Source: Channallabes apus
Taxonomy: Eukaryota; Chordata; Actinopteri; Siluriformes; Clariidae
Direction of reading: 5' to 3'
NCBI GenBank assembly: GCA_030522415.1
Contig: CM060107.1
Location: forward strand, 20,406,553-20,470,552
Length of the DNA: 64,000 nucleotides
Below the pieces are notes generated by a model. The model was not told the origin of the DNA and did not search any database. It saw only the letters and a program-made list of their open reading frames with translations. Shown piece by piece: positions 49,840 to 61,180 of the stretch. Numbering within the stretch: position 1 is the stretch's first letter; the number at the start of each line of letters is the position of its first letter. The position numbers and the translations under genes are program-made.

Positions 49840-49860
49840 CTGGGATAAAGACAAAATTAT

Positions 49861-51600
49861 AGTGGTTCTCTTTCAAGCATACGTTTCGGTGTCTCACTAT
49901 GGGATACGCCCCTTCCGCGTATTCTTCAGAAGCCCTATTACATTACGCCAGCCCCAGTTGGCTGGCAGATGTGACGTCGTGTCCTGGCGTGGCCTTCCCT
50001 CCCCCCCGTATAAAGGGGGCAGCACGACGTCACTTCGCTATTCAAAAACCTCTTCTCGCTTCACACCAGAAGCCTATCTTTATAACATGGCTGCAGCAAT
50101 GCAGAGGGCTAAGGCTAGGGAAGGAGACGCGCGACTCTGCGTTTGCGGGAACAAGATATCTGGCAAGGATTCACACCAGGTCTGCTCGGCTTGTCTCGGG
50201 CTGAAACACGCCCAACTGGCAGTCGACAACCCCGGTGCCTGCGAGCACTGCGCGCGCTTCACGAGGAAGAGTCTTCGGCGCAGGCTAGCGCACCAAGCTA
50301 GCCTGTCAGGCCTCGACCCGCTTCTTTCGCCTAGCCCCACTCCAGCTACCACCCCACAGGTATCCATCCCTGTAGAGCTGCCCACCACGGCAGCTTTATC
50401 GTGGGGTGAACAGCTCGACGCCTGCGCTCCTCTGCCCGGTGTGCTCAGCACTGATGAGGAGGAAGGCGAGCTCGAGTTTGAGGAAGACGGCCAGTCCGAC
50501 TTTCTCCTATCGGAGGAGGAGGAGTTCGAGGACTCCCCCTTCCTCCCACCCGTGCACTCGGAGCAACCTCTCGCCACGACGGGAGCCGCTGGAGCTATGG
50601 GCGGGGCACCATCCCCGATCCTTAGCGTCGACTTACAGGACGTGTGCAAATGCGCCGCGGAGAAGCTCGACATCCAGTGGCCGAACGTGGTAGCGGAGAC
50701 TGCAAAGTCTCGCTACGAGGACAAGAGGCTGCCGAGAGCGAAACGGGCGGCACGGCAGCTCCTTCCAGTCTTCCCAGAGCTCCTGGAGGAGCTCGCGGTG
50801 ACGTGGAAGGATAAACCTTTCACCAGCAAGGTGCCAGTGCAGGGAGGCTCTGCGCTGGACGTGGACGGGATGGAAAAGGCAGGACTTTTCAGAATGCCCC
50901 CCATGGAACAGCTAGTGGCTGCGCACCTGCTCCCGAGACACGCGGCGGCTGCAAATCCGTCGCTGCCATCGAAAGCAGAGCGGTTTCAGTCAAGCATGAC
51001 TGAACGCGCATACAAGGCAGTCGCGCTCTGTGCCAGGGCCCTAAATGCAACCTCCTTGCTGACCGCTTACCAGGCGGAGCTGCAGGACGAAGCCTCGACC
51101 ACACCAGGTCAGACACATTGGGAGGAGATCTGTGTCGTTACGGATCGCTCCCTGAGGCTTCAGAGGTGTGCGGTGCAAGCCGCGGGGAAGGCTATGGCCA
51201 CTATGGTGATCCAGGAACGAGGACGGTGGCTTAACCTGACAAATCTCTCTGACAGAGAGAAAGAGTCAATCCTGGACGCACCGGTGGTGACAGACGGCAT
51301 CTTCAGCTCGGCTTTAAGCCGCATGCAGAAGAGATGCGAAGAGAAGAAGCGGGATGACGAAGCGCTACAGCTCTGCATGCCCAGGAAGGCGCAAGCGGCA
51401 CCCCCCCCGCCGTTTCGACAGTCCTTTGCGCCGGTCGCAGCCCGCCCTCCCCCCAGCTATCGCATTCCAAAACGGCAGAGATCGACTACGAGTGCAGCTG
51501 GCCAAAGCGGTGTCGTGGAGCAGAGAGCTCCCTGGCAGCAAATGCAGCAAAGTCAAGTCCTCAGAGAAACAGTTGTCAACATCAGTCAAGTCCAGAACTG
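49861..51600 (+). mobile_element. 5' part of a DIRS-like retrotransposon
   Basis: The stretch starts inside the phrf1-like intron and carries a TATA box (GTATAAAGGGGGC, 50008-50020) followed by a gag-type gene. Codon use and GC content are much higher than in the flanks. No reverse transcriptase or tyrosine recombinase follows: homology stops near 51600, where unrelated Tc1-like sequence begins. The left boundary is approximate. Confidence 0.7.
50087..51600 (+). CDS. gag: DIRS-like Gag protein, 3' truncated
   Basis: I start at 50087 (MAAAMQRAKAREGDARLC) because it follows the TATA box by about 75 bp and the upstream part of the frame lies in the terminal region. A cysteine-rich finger-like segment covers residues about 18-55 (CVCG, CSACLGLKH, CEHC). 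An acidic linker follows, then the Gag core with SKAERFQSSMTERAYKAVAL, LTAYQAELQ, WEEICVVTD and RWLNLTNLSDREKE. Proline-rich sequence ends the recognisable part. The frame continues open to 51853 through unrelated sequence. Gag of these elements packages the RNA for reverse transcription; without pol this copy is immobile. Confidence 0.7.
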
Positions 51601-51755
51601 TTTTCATGGTAGAGTGAAACCATCCCCAGACACCAGACGCATCCCAAAGAGACACATGGGGCATCCATGTGATAAAATCTCCAACCAGAAGCATGGCACC
51701 AGGATGAGTCAGACAGGATCAGAGGGCAGGTGGAGTCTGGATCACGGGCAGCTCA
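51601..51755. other. Junction piece of unknown origin
   Basis: Between the Gag core and the Tc1-like remnant lies sequence with ATGAGTCAGACAGGATCAG and GGAGTCTGGATCACGG. I do not recognise it. It may be a scrap of another retroelement. Confidence 0.3.
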
Positions 51756-52250
51756 TTATCCTTCTGAAAGACCAAATAACGACCCATTTTCAGCTTTCTG
51801 ACCTGAGGCCATCAGGTTTTTATTTAAAATGTCCTGGTATTTCAAAGGGTTGATGATGTCATGCACCCTAACACGGTTCCCATGGCCTTTGAAAGACAAA
51901 CAGGCCCACAGCATCACAGATCCTCCACTATACTTCACAGTTGGAATGAGGAGCTTTTCCCCATACTCACTTTTGTTTTACGCCAGACTCACTTAGAGTG
52001 TTTGTCTATCTTAGCCTCATCTGGCCACAGCACACAGTCCCAGTTAAAGTCCTAGTACTGCTTAGCAAACTCCAGATGTTTATGTTTGTGAGTGTACTGG
52101 TAGGGGAGAAAAGGCTTTTACCTTGCATACCTCCTAAACAGCTTGTTGGCATGTAGATAGTGTCTGATGGTTGTTATGAAGATTTTGTGACTCCGATACT
52201 ACGCTTTGGTGCAGTTTTCTAACAGTGAGCTTTGGAGATTTTTTTTATTC
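51756..52250 (-). pseudogene. Tc1-like transposase remnant
   Basis: The minus-strand frame codes MKYSGGSVMLWACLSFKGHG and VRVHDIINPLKYQDIL, a typical stretch between the first and second catalytic Asp of a Tc1-like transposase, a different subfamily from the one at 11277. Plus-strand positions 51960-52160 hold the part before it, in other frames. Ends are not visible. Confidence 0.75.
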
Positions 52251-52699
52251 TCTTACTGTACCATCCATACTGTGTGTGTTGTCAAGATAAACTTGGGTCC
52301 TCATCAAGCCTTGTTTGTCACATCATATTTATACCACAGAAAATCATGAATTATTAATTCGAATATAATGCTTTTTTTAAATACTTCTCAGGCTATTTTA
52401 GTTACAGGCTTTCTCACTGCACTGCATTATGTAATGTAAGTTATAAATAGAGAGCGTAGACTCATAATAGGTATTATTATTATTATTCTTGGTGTAATTT
52501 ATTATTCTTTTTGGTGTATTTTATCCATGAACAACAAATAATTATTAATAACAATTGACAAATAGCAGAACAGTTGTTAATATTAAAAAGTATTGCTTTT
52601 TTATCGAAACTTTAGACAGTTAAAATATTTTGACTGTTACTAAATATTATCTTTCACACTCATTTTAAAATGAAAATGTATTTCTTTTCCCTCAACATT
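52251..52699. other. Gene-free AT-rich stretch
   Basis: Nothing is recognised apart from AT-rich sequence and a short ATT run near 52475. Confidence 0.45.
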
Positions 52700-54470
52700 T
52701 TACACTCAATACTCCAGAGTGATGAAGTAAAAACTTTTTTTTTTAATGAAGTAAAAAAAAATCTATAAAGACTGAAATACAGTATACAATTTACATAAGG
52801 GTTCAGACCTATCAATTAGTACTTGGTCAAAGCTCATTTGGCACACATTTCTTTTGGAAGATTCTTCCATTCTTCTTGGGACAAAAAGCCTCAACCAGGT
52901 TGAATGGGCAGGGTCAGTGCACAGCCATTTTAGGTCTGTCCAAAGACCACACTCCAGGATATTCACAGTGTTGTTCTGAAGCCACTCCTGTGTCTTCTTG
53001 GCAGCATGCTTTGTGTCATGGTCTTGTTGAACTGTAAACCCTCATCCCTGCCTGAGATCCTGAACACACTGGAGACGTTTTTGATTCAGGATAGCTCTTT
53101 ATATTATCTGCATCAATTTTCCCTCTATACTGACCAACAGTGTTGGGTGTAACGCAATACTCTGTAGTACCTGTATTACTTTTTTGACGTAACGAGTAAT
53201 CTAACGCGTTACTGTAGGTCCGCCATTTAAGTACTCAGTTATTTTGTTTTTACATTTTCAAAAATGTAATCTGTTATTCAGACAATTTATGTAAACCGTG
53301 AGCCAGACAGCAGTCATTCCCCATCCGTTATTGTGTAAGTGTGAAAGTCGTCTTACAAGCCCCACCCCAGATATCCCGCCCACCTCTGTTATTTCTGCTA
53401 TTATACCCCTATCTCACATATGCGGTTTGACTATGAGAGGACCGGTGCACGGAAAGATGGAAACCTAATCACAGAGCCAAAACTAGCGGTGAACCATGAT
53501 GAACCGTACTTAAGGCCACCGCGCGAAACCGCGTAGGTGGATTAGGGGTATTCGTAGTTAACAGATTATGGGCCAAACTTCTCTGAGTGATGATGGTAGA
53601 ATAATTAAAAAGGTCTTGACTAAAACAACATGCATGAGAAATCACAAAGGAGCCTTTATTTTCTGCAATGGAAAAGTACTCTAACTAGTTACTTTTATTA
53701 GAAAGTAACGCTGTAATGTAACTGATTACTTTTTAAAGACAGTAATTTTGTTTCTGTCTCTCAATCCCTCAGTTCCAGTCACAGAAAACCTTTTCCTGAT
53801 AGTTAAATTTTTGTGTCATCAGACCAGAGGACATTGTTTCTCATTATCTGAGAGTCCTTTCTGTGTTTCTTGGAAAAATTCCAGCTGGCTGATGAGTTGT
53901 TTCAGAGAGAAATGTCTTCTGTCTTCCTTATAGGCCTGATTGGTGCAGTGCTGCAGTGATGGCTGTCTTTCTATAATGTCTCTATATCTGTCTTCAAATC
54001 TCTGCAAGGAAACTTCGGATCTCATTTGTAGTGACCCTTAGGTCTTTGGATGCCTTTTTGCCCTTCATCCTCGATTTTTCAGATTGGTTGGGCAGCCAGA
54101 TCTGTAAAGACTGTTTTTTGTTCCAAATCTATTTCAATGGAGAATAAGGGAGGCTATCATGGTCTTGAGTGTTTTTAATGTTCCAAAAAGTTTCTTTTAA
54201 CCTTCTCCAGATCTGTGTCTTGAAACAATCATGTCTCATGGGTCTACAGATAATTCTCTAAACCTCTAGGATTTGTTTTCACTCCGACATGCACAATCTA
54301 CAATGAGACCTTATACAGACAGGTGAATGTCTTTCCTAATTATGTCCAATGAAGTCATTTAGGTATAGGTGGACTCCAGTCAAGTTGAAGAAGCATCTCC
54401 AGGACCACATATAGGAGTAGGATGCACAAAAGCTTAAGTGATTGCTAGTGTCATAACATATGGTCTGAAT
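52700..54470 (-). mobile_element. Tc1-like element, degraded, interrupted by another transposon
   Basis: Ends near ACATAAGGGTTCAGACC (52793-52809) and GGTCTGAATACTC (54461-54473) are inverted versions of each other. Between them the minus strand holds scrambled Tc1-like transposase sequence, for example around 53800-54030 (FEDRYRDIIERQPSLQHC frame) and 52860-53110. A foreign block (53134-53745) splits it. It is a fossil. Confidence 0.7.
53134..53745. mobile_element. hAT-like non-autonomous element nested in the Tc1 copy
   Basis: The left end, ACAGTGTTGGGTGTAACGC, and an inner GTAACGAGTAATCTAACGCG are typical of teleost hAT-derived short elements. The right part (AAGTAACGCTGTAATGTAAC) is a diverged inverted partner. 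It has no coding capacity, and the exact right end and target duplication are not clear. Confidence 0.6.
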
Positions 54471-54474
54471 ACTC

Positions 54475-56075
54475 AACTCAACGCAACCTTATTTGTATAG
54501 CACCTTAACAACAAGAATGCCCCGAAGTGTTTCACATAAATAATAAAATAATATAAAAAGACATATTTAAAATCACATCACACACATATCTAATCCAACA
54601 CAATATATAAAATCAATTATATAAAATCAATTATATAAAATCAATCAACCTCATGTTGGTTTAAACGCCGGAGAAAATATGTGAGTTTTAAGATGGGACT
54701 TAAACACCCTCAGTGATGTGGGCTCACAAATAGTCAAGGGTAGCTCATTCCACAATTTGGGTGCCGCCACGGAGAACGCCCGATTACCCCTGAGCTTGCA
54801 TTTGGTTTTAGGTACAGCAAATGTCTATCTGATGATCTGAGAGACCGGGGGTGGGGCATAGGGCTGAAAGAATGTTTTTATTAATTTGGTACTGTACCGG
54901 GAGCCAATGAAGGAAAGCCAGAACTAGAGAGATATGTTAAGAGTAGACGTTAAGAGTCGAGCAGCAGACTTTTAGATCAGCTGTAGTCGATGAAATGCAG
55001 CCTGAGAAACACCGAAATACAAAGCATTACAGTAATCGATGTGAGTGGTGAAAAAGGCATGGATAGCTATTCCAAAATGCCTAAAGGACAAAACACCCTT
55101 AAGTTTTGCCAATTGCCTTAACTGAAAGACCAAATACCAAAACCTCAGTCTTTTTATCATTAAAATAAAAAATTATTTGGGCCAACCATGTCTTTATGTC
55201 ATCTAGACATGTTAACAGAGCCTTGACAGAGCAGCCTTCCTTCTGTTTTAACGGGAGATAAATCTGACTATCATCTGCATACCAGTGAAAGGAGATGCCA
55301 TGATTTCTCAGGATATAGCCAAGCGGCAACAAATACAAAGAGAAAGTAATGGGTCCAAGGATAGGTCCCTCTGGGACCCCATATATCAGAGGAGCTGATG
55401 AGGACTCAATATCTCCAAGACTAACAGAAATGTTCTATCAATAAAATAGGACCTAAACTAGTATAGAGCTAATTCCCACCAAGTGTTCTAAGCGTAACAG
55501 AAGTATGTCATGGTCTACTGTATCAAAGGCAGATATTAAATCAAGCAGCAGAAGAATCCCAGAATCACTAGAATCGGTAATACGATAAATGTCATTTAAG
55601 ACCCTTAACAGAGCTGTTTCGGTACTGTGAAGAGCCTTAAAACTAGACTGAAAGACCTCAAGAGTTCCATGCCCATTAAGATAACTTATTAGTTGTGTAT
55701 ATACTACCTTCTCCAGAATCTTAGACAGAAATGGTAGCTTGGAGATTGGTCTGCAATTAGAAAACACAGATGGATCAAGATTTTTTTTTTTTAAACAAAG
55801 GCTGCACAACTGCAATTTAAATATTTCTGGGTACCACACCAGATCCCAAGCTGCTATTTATAATATTTAATACTATAGGACTTAGAATGGGAGTTAACTC
55901 TTTAAAAAGATGTGGAGGAATGGGATCAACAGGAGAACCTGCAGGCTTCATAATATTAATAATCTTTAACAAAAAAAGAAAGAGAAATGGGCTCAAACTG
56001 GTTAAAAACAGCAGAGCTAGAGACAGAAATGAAGATAGATGGGTCACATGCAGGAGATGTAATAAGAGCCCTTAT
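54475..56075 (-). mobile_element. L2-like LINE, 5' truncated and frameshifted
   Basis: Three minus-strand frames make up a reverse transcriptase: 55817-56047 (MKPAGSPVDPIPPHLFKE), 55453-55839 (NCRPISKLPFLSKILEKVVY, DLISAFDTVDHDILL) and 55099-55338 with the catalytic YADDSQIY. The 3' part ends at 54477 with a GGTGCTATACAAATAAGG-type tail, usual for L2 and related elements. Endonuclease sequence is missing and frames are broken, so it is inactive. Confidence 0.82.
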
Positions 56076-56169
56076 AGAAAAAAACATATCAATAAAAAAC
56101 TGGAGAAAGTTTTTACACACTGCATAAGAGCTGTCAAAATGGACAATTTGGGGATCATTAAGAATTGCA

Positions 56170-56306
56170 TGCCCTGCGATGGATTGGCACCCTGTCCAGG
56201 GTGTACCCCGCCTAGTGCCCGAAGTCTCCTGGGATAGGCTCCAGGTCCCCCGCGACCCTGAACACAGGATAAAGCGGTATAGAAAATGAATGAATGAATG
56301 AATAAG
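56170..56306 (-). repeat. Family A, minus strand
   Basis: Plus-strand GCGATGGATTGGCACCCTGT through GATAAAGCGGTATAGAAAAT is the reverse complement of the head of family A and ends in (AATG)n. Confidence 0.8.
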
Positions 56307-56499
56307 AATTGCATTAAATGACTGAAATAAAACACGAGACAATGTGCTAAAATTAACTCAGAAATCTTTGTTTTTTGCAGCTTTTACAGTTTTCTGTTAA
56401 AGATAAAATTATGAAAAAAACATTTTACAATAAATTTTAAGATGAATATGGACCATAATAAAATATGGAAAATTGAAAAGTGTCTGATAAATTCTGCCG

Positions 56500-56780
56500 G
56501 TACTGTATAATCATTTCCCGAAAGGTAATTATTATTTCTGATAACTTTTGATTTCCCTGTTCTGGGTTCACTTTCATTTCCATTGAAAGCCCTGCTTATT
56601 TACCCTCAGATTCAGTCACATGACAGACCTACCCTGCTCTATAAAGAAGCTGCTGCCACCTTGAACCTGTCCTGTGCAGTTACTTTACACTCTAATACCA
56701 GACCTCAGCACTGATGGGTGTGCTGAGGTCTGGTATTAGAGTTAAGAGACTGAGAAGGAGGCAGAAGAACAACACTGTAC
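56500..56780 (+). promoter_or_regulatory. Interferon-response-like promoter segment, copy 2
   Basis: TTCACTTTCATTTCC is at 56567-56581 and TATAAA at 56640-56645, as in copy 1. The second site has decayed to CTCAGATTCAG. The matching block then continues through GGCAGAAGAACA and ACCAGTGATCTGC into the adjoining phrf1-like exon region. Confidence 0.5.
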
Positions 56781-56857
56781 CTGACCAGTGATCTGCGTGG
56801 TGGAGGATGAGGCAGTCTTATATGACCCTTCCTGCTTCAGCTTTAATTTGCATAATT
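56781..56857 (-). pseudogene. Candidate phrf1-like exon
   Basis: On the minus strand a CTTACCAG acceptor is followed by a 77-base open stretch, coding LCKLKLKQEGSYKTASSSTT then QITGQ, and a GTACAG donor. It lies in the right orientation between the candidate upstream exons at 58.4-58.8 kb and the 3' exons at 49.3-49.8 kb. The product itself is not recognised; the call rests on splice sites and order. Confidence 0.4.
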
Positions 56858-58402
56858 CTGGTAAGAAAAGAGAAGAAACTGCTTTAAATATTTTTTTAAA
56901 TATATAATAGTAAACTAATTTATATTAGTTTATAAATACTTCATAAATTGTTAGCAAAATGCAATCAACGCTGCCTCACAAAGAAGCAATATGAAGAAGT
57001 ATTTTGTATGATACAACTTGTGACTCAGTCCGTAAAATTCCAGCTAAATTATTTCCCTATTTTTATGTATGATTGATTGATTATTAAAACATTACATTAC
57101 TACATTAAACCATAAGTAGAATGATTTTATATAGAAAATAGTAAAACAACTGGGTCACATTTTTAAATGTTAATACGAGGCACAAACCAGAATTTACGTA
57201 AGGGTGTAGGGTGCATACTGTCACAGTTTTCAAACTCTTTTATTTAGCTTGGGATTAATACATCATATTGTTAAAAATTACATACCAAATGAAAGAACAG
57301 TCTCCGGCACATATTTTATATCCATTTAAAACAACATTAACTGAAGCATAACAAGACACTTTATTCTCTCCTCTAACAAGTCCAAATGTACAGTTATTAG
57401 GTTTTTAAACTAGAAAAAGATTATTACAAAAATATCAAGTTTTACTTTTGAATGTTAAAAATGGCAAATTGGTGCTCACCAACTGTTAACCAGGGCAGTT
57501 AACAGTGTGCTTTGCGTTTCCCAGAAAGGATCTTACATTAGACCATGTAGGTACAAAACTAGTATTCCACTTTTCAGTAGTTGTGAAAATATTAATAATG
57601 TGACAACTAACCCGTGTGACAAGAAGCCCCATTCTCCCCTACATGCTATTTTAGTCATTTTTACTATGGTTTTTACTATGGTTCATGGTTCGAATTACAG
57701 GGGAGGCAAAAGGGATGAGAGAAGGGCATGAGCTCCCTTTAAAATCTCTCCCGGGACATTATGTGTTATAGGTTATATAGGGTTGGGAACCATTGTGTTT
57801 GCGCTGTGAGAGGAGATCGGAATGCCAGAGAAATCCCACTAAGCATGGGGAGAACATGCAAACTCCACGCACATAGGCAGGAATCAAACCCTCAACCCTG
57901 CACCATGGCACAACTTTAATTGGTGAAATCATTTAATAAATAATGTGGAAATTATTAATTGCTAAAGGGTACCCACAGCTTCACCAGTGCTGCCTACAGT
58001 TATATTGTCTACCTGTGAATTTTGGTTATATAGATTAAGTCTCCTTAAGTTCAAGAATATAACAGATTTCTGAGTTCACCACTAATCTAGCTGAATTTGT
58101 TATTTCAGTTAGTGTTTAAATAAGGGTGCATCCAGCATAGTGCGTAATTCACCAACGCGCACACTAAACCACTAAACCTGCCAATTTACAGATTAGTAGA
58201 ATTTGCTGTGTTTGAGCAGAAAAATTACCAAACTGTGCTGAACAAAAGCCTTTTAAGGTTTCAAACAGGAAAATTATACTAAACACACATCAAAGCTGGA
58301 TGTGAATGGATAAAGCAATCAAATAAGCCCAATGAAAACTCATCATGATGAGTATATGTATACTTTTGACTGCAACTAAGCATGAAATAATAGAAAATGT
58401 AC
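56858..58402. other. Gene-free stretch with a family A scrap
   Basis: AT-rich, with a family A 3' fragment at about 57800-57905 (AACATGCAAACTCCACGC, AATCAAACCCTCAACCCTGC). No other feature is recognised. Confidence 0.5.
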
Positions 58403-58618
58403 CATGTTTGGAGAATGTAAGTGAGCCATCGTTTTTGGCTACCACACTAGAGAAGTCTGTCAGCAACAAACTTTGACTACCAAGGATGTTTCCCAGCAAA
58501 TCAGGGTTTGCCTCAGCCTCGTCCTCCTCCTCAACCCGATTAGTACTGCACACTTGTCTGTTAATCAGTGTCAAACACATCACAGAGGGATAGGAGATTA
58601 AAGCATTTTAAGCTTGAA

Positions 58619-58657
<39 letters not shown>

Positions 58658-58774
58658 TTAAATAGCATTAGGTTTAAATGGGTGGTACAAATATGGGATA
58701 GTTGACCTGCAGCTGGGTTTTCTCAGGCCAAGATTCTGAGCAATGTGCCCATGAGATGTCTTCTTTTTCACCAC
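58403..58774 (-). pseudogene. phrf1: Two phrf1-like upstream exons
   Basis: The exon 58403-58557 has a TTAACAG acceptor, an open frame with EANPDLLGNILGSQSLLL and KNDGSLTFSKHG, and a GTACAT donor. It resembles the DLLGSIL-GQS segment I know from PHRF1. Upstream, 58684-58774 follows a CTCCCAG acceptor and reads HGHIAQNLGLRKPSCRSTIP, like the RIAxxLGLRxP segment that precedes it in PHRF1; its end runs into an ATT microsatellite (58621-58659) with no visible donor. Order and strand agree with the 3' exons at 49 kb, but the large central exon of the gene is not seen. Confidence 0.5.
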
Positions 58775-58994
58775 CTGGGAGGACACATAGAGGAAGGCAT
58801 CTCAAAATCCGGATTCGGTACAGATGGAAAGTCTTGTCAATAAGTTGTTATTTTGACAGCCTATTTGGAAATCCTTACAGCAGTGGTGGCCTGGGATCAA
58901 GGCAAAGCATAATAATTTTTCTGACCTCGTTTCCATGGACATGGTGTATGGCGTCACAGTCACAGAGTTCAAAGGCCGGTTAACACGTGTCTGT

Positions 58995-58999
<5 letters not shown>

Positions 59000-59033
<34 letters not shown>
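59000..59033. repeat. (GA)n microsatellite
   Basis: A pure GA run. Flanking sequence to 59171 holds nothing recognised. Confidence 0.9.
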
Positions 59034-59035
<2 letters not shown>

Positions 59036-59171
59036 CCTGTCAGTGTACAGTCTCCGTTTAACGACCACATCTTGAGGAAAGGTTTTAGGCAGCTAATTGA
59101 AAACAGGCTGTGCAATTTCTCAGAATAGGATCTTGTGCACTTGGACTGTCTTACACCCCGTTCACATGTCA

Positions 59172-60912
59172 AGTCTGTTGTATGGAGTGATATTGCGGAC
59201 AATATTCAAATGCAATTGCGTTTCCCATATGTGGACGCACAAAGTGTGCCATAATTCAAATGCAATTGCAAACTTTGCATTACCGTTTGCTGATTCGCCT
59301 TCGCGAGCGCACACTGACTGCCAAATTTCAAATGAAAAAGAAAAGTCCATTTGCATTTGTATTTCCCAGGTCTTACACGTCATGAACCTGTCATATTTAA
59401 ATAGCAAAATCTTCGAGATTATCTCATTTGTTTATCAAGAAATAAACACACAAAACTGACAAATCCCATATTTTCTTGCTCTGGAGTGGACAGAGAAGTT
59501 TTTACAACTAAAAATATTTTTAGATCTTCTCCTGTTACAGCCTGCTGGAGCTAAATCTTTCAGAAATGCTGCGTACCAAATGAATGCACTTTGGTACAGT
59601 CTATTATGAGTTGCAAAAAATGACAATTAAATCAACAAAATTCAATAACTTTTTTCCTATAGAAATTTTTTATCCTTTTTTATCCTTGCTCATAACTACA
59701 ACCCTTCCCTTTGCAATATTCAGTTTGATATTAATTCAGTTGTTAATTTTTTTATTTAAAAAAAGAAAGAAAAATGAAATCCAACTTAATGAGAAAAATG
59801 TTGTAGTTATTAGCAGTGATAGAGTGGATTATAGTACAACTGGTTTTACATGTGTAATCCACATAACGAAAAAGCTATTGATTGTTTTTTTATGTTATGC
59901 GCTAAAATGCCTCCCTGCCACAGATTGCTCCCCCAATATAACCTCTATCAAATATTATATTACAACGTAAATTAATAGGTTTATGATTTACAAATTGCAC
60001 CAAACAAATTTGATTATAAAATAAGCTATATAAAAAAACACATGTAGTATAGGGAAAAAATATATTAATGATATATTTTTTTCATATACATGCATATTTT
60101 TATATTTCTTATTTATAATAAAAATCGCTTCGTGTAATTTTTCATCATGAACAAAATTTTTTAGTGTAAACATTTTTGTATTACATGACAAACCCCTGCA
60201 AAATAAATGTGCCACAAAATATACATTATATGAGAATTTATATTATGTGTCTTAATTTCTGTGTATTAATATGTCACGTGCTTAGGGTTAATTATAATAG
60301 TAATAATATATTTGATAATACTCATATAATATATTTGATAATAATAATATGAATTTTTGATTGTGATGTCCTAATATATTTGACAGAGATTTTGTGGGGG
60401 TGCAATCAGTGGCAGGGGGGCATTTTAGCGCATAACACCAACTTTACCGCGGTTCACCTCCATTGCTCAAATATCCCCCTCTTGGTCGGCGAGTGACGTC
60501 ACTCCCCATACAATCCCGCCCCACAGTATAGATCCGCCCCTGACGCTGATTGACAGGTTTCTGTGTAACGTGTTGGAAATGCAATTGCAAATGGATTAGC
60601 GATTGCGTTTGAATTTTGGCCGGCTTGACGCGCGGCGCAGAGAAAGTGAAAAAACAAACGTGGTGATTGATTTTGCTATTTAAATATGACAGGTTCATGA
60701 CGTGTAAGACCTGGGAAATACAAATGCAAATGGACTTTGTTTTTTCATTTGAAATTTGGCAGTCAGTGTGCGCTCGCGAAGGCGAAACAGCAAACGGTAA
60801 TGCAAAGTTTGCAATTGCATTTGAATTATGGCACACTTTGTGCGTCTACATATGGGAAACGCAATTGCAATTGCATTTGAATATTGTCCGCGATATCGCT
60901 CCATACTGTTGC
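59172..60912. mobile_element. Element with about 240-bp terminal inverted repeats
   Basis: 59172-59410 is the reverse complement of about 60668-60912 with some differences. Both arms contain several copies of TTCAAATGCAATTGC-like motifs. A further copy of the motif lies inside the right arm side at about 60580. The arms code in matching but meaningless frames. No transposase is seen inside, so the element is non-autonomous and its superfamily is not settled. A smaller inverted-repeat element is nested in the middle. Confidence 0.8.
59894..60437. mobile_element. Nested short inverted-repeat element
   Basis: TTATGCGCTAAAATGCCTCC (about 59896) and its partner CATTTTAGCGCATAAC (about 60421) begin inverted repeats of roughly 65-70 bp that include CAGATTGCTCCCCC and GGGGGTGCAATCAG. 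The centre is very AT-rich without coding frames. Confidence 0.75.
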
Positions 60913-60967
60913 GTGCTCAGTTTTGGTATTTTAAATGGAGACGTGCGATAAGCGCCTATTTTAGGAA

Positions 60968-61180
60968 ATGAAGAAAGAAGACAAGGAAGAACGTATTTTA
61001 ATGGGATTCTTAAGGGCAACGGGACTAGAAAAATTGGATTTAAAACTTCTTAAGGACGAAGAGGTAGATAAAGACCAGAATGCGATGCAACATTTGAGAC
61101 CGTTTTTTTATGCGCTTCAGCGCTCTGGAAAGAACGAGAAAGCGATACGCCTGGTGTTTTTCGAGTTAGCCATGTACTAG
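60968..61180 (+). CDS. Small unrecognised open frame cut by a hAT insertion
   Basis: A 71-codon frame codes a charged, helix-prone peptide (MKKEDKEERILMGFLRATG, LRPFFYALQRSGKNEKAIRL). The hAT element inserted at its 3' end. A stop follows four codons beyond the insertion in the right flank. I do not recognise the product; it may be a transposon-encoded accessory protein, an exon or chance. Confidence 0.3.
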   Translation: MKKEDKEERILMGFLRATGLEKLDLKLLKDEEVDKDQNAMQHLRPFFYALQRSGKNEKAIRLVFFELAMY

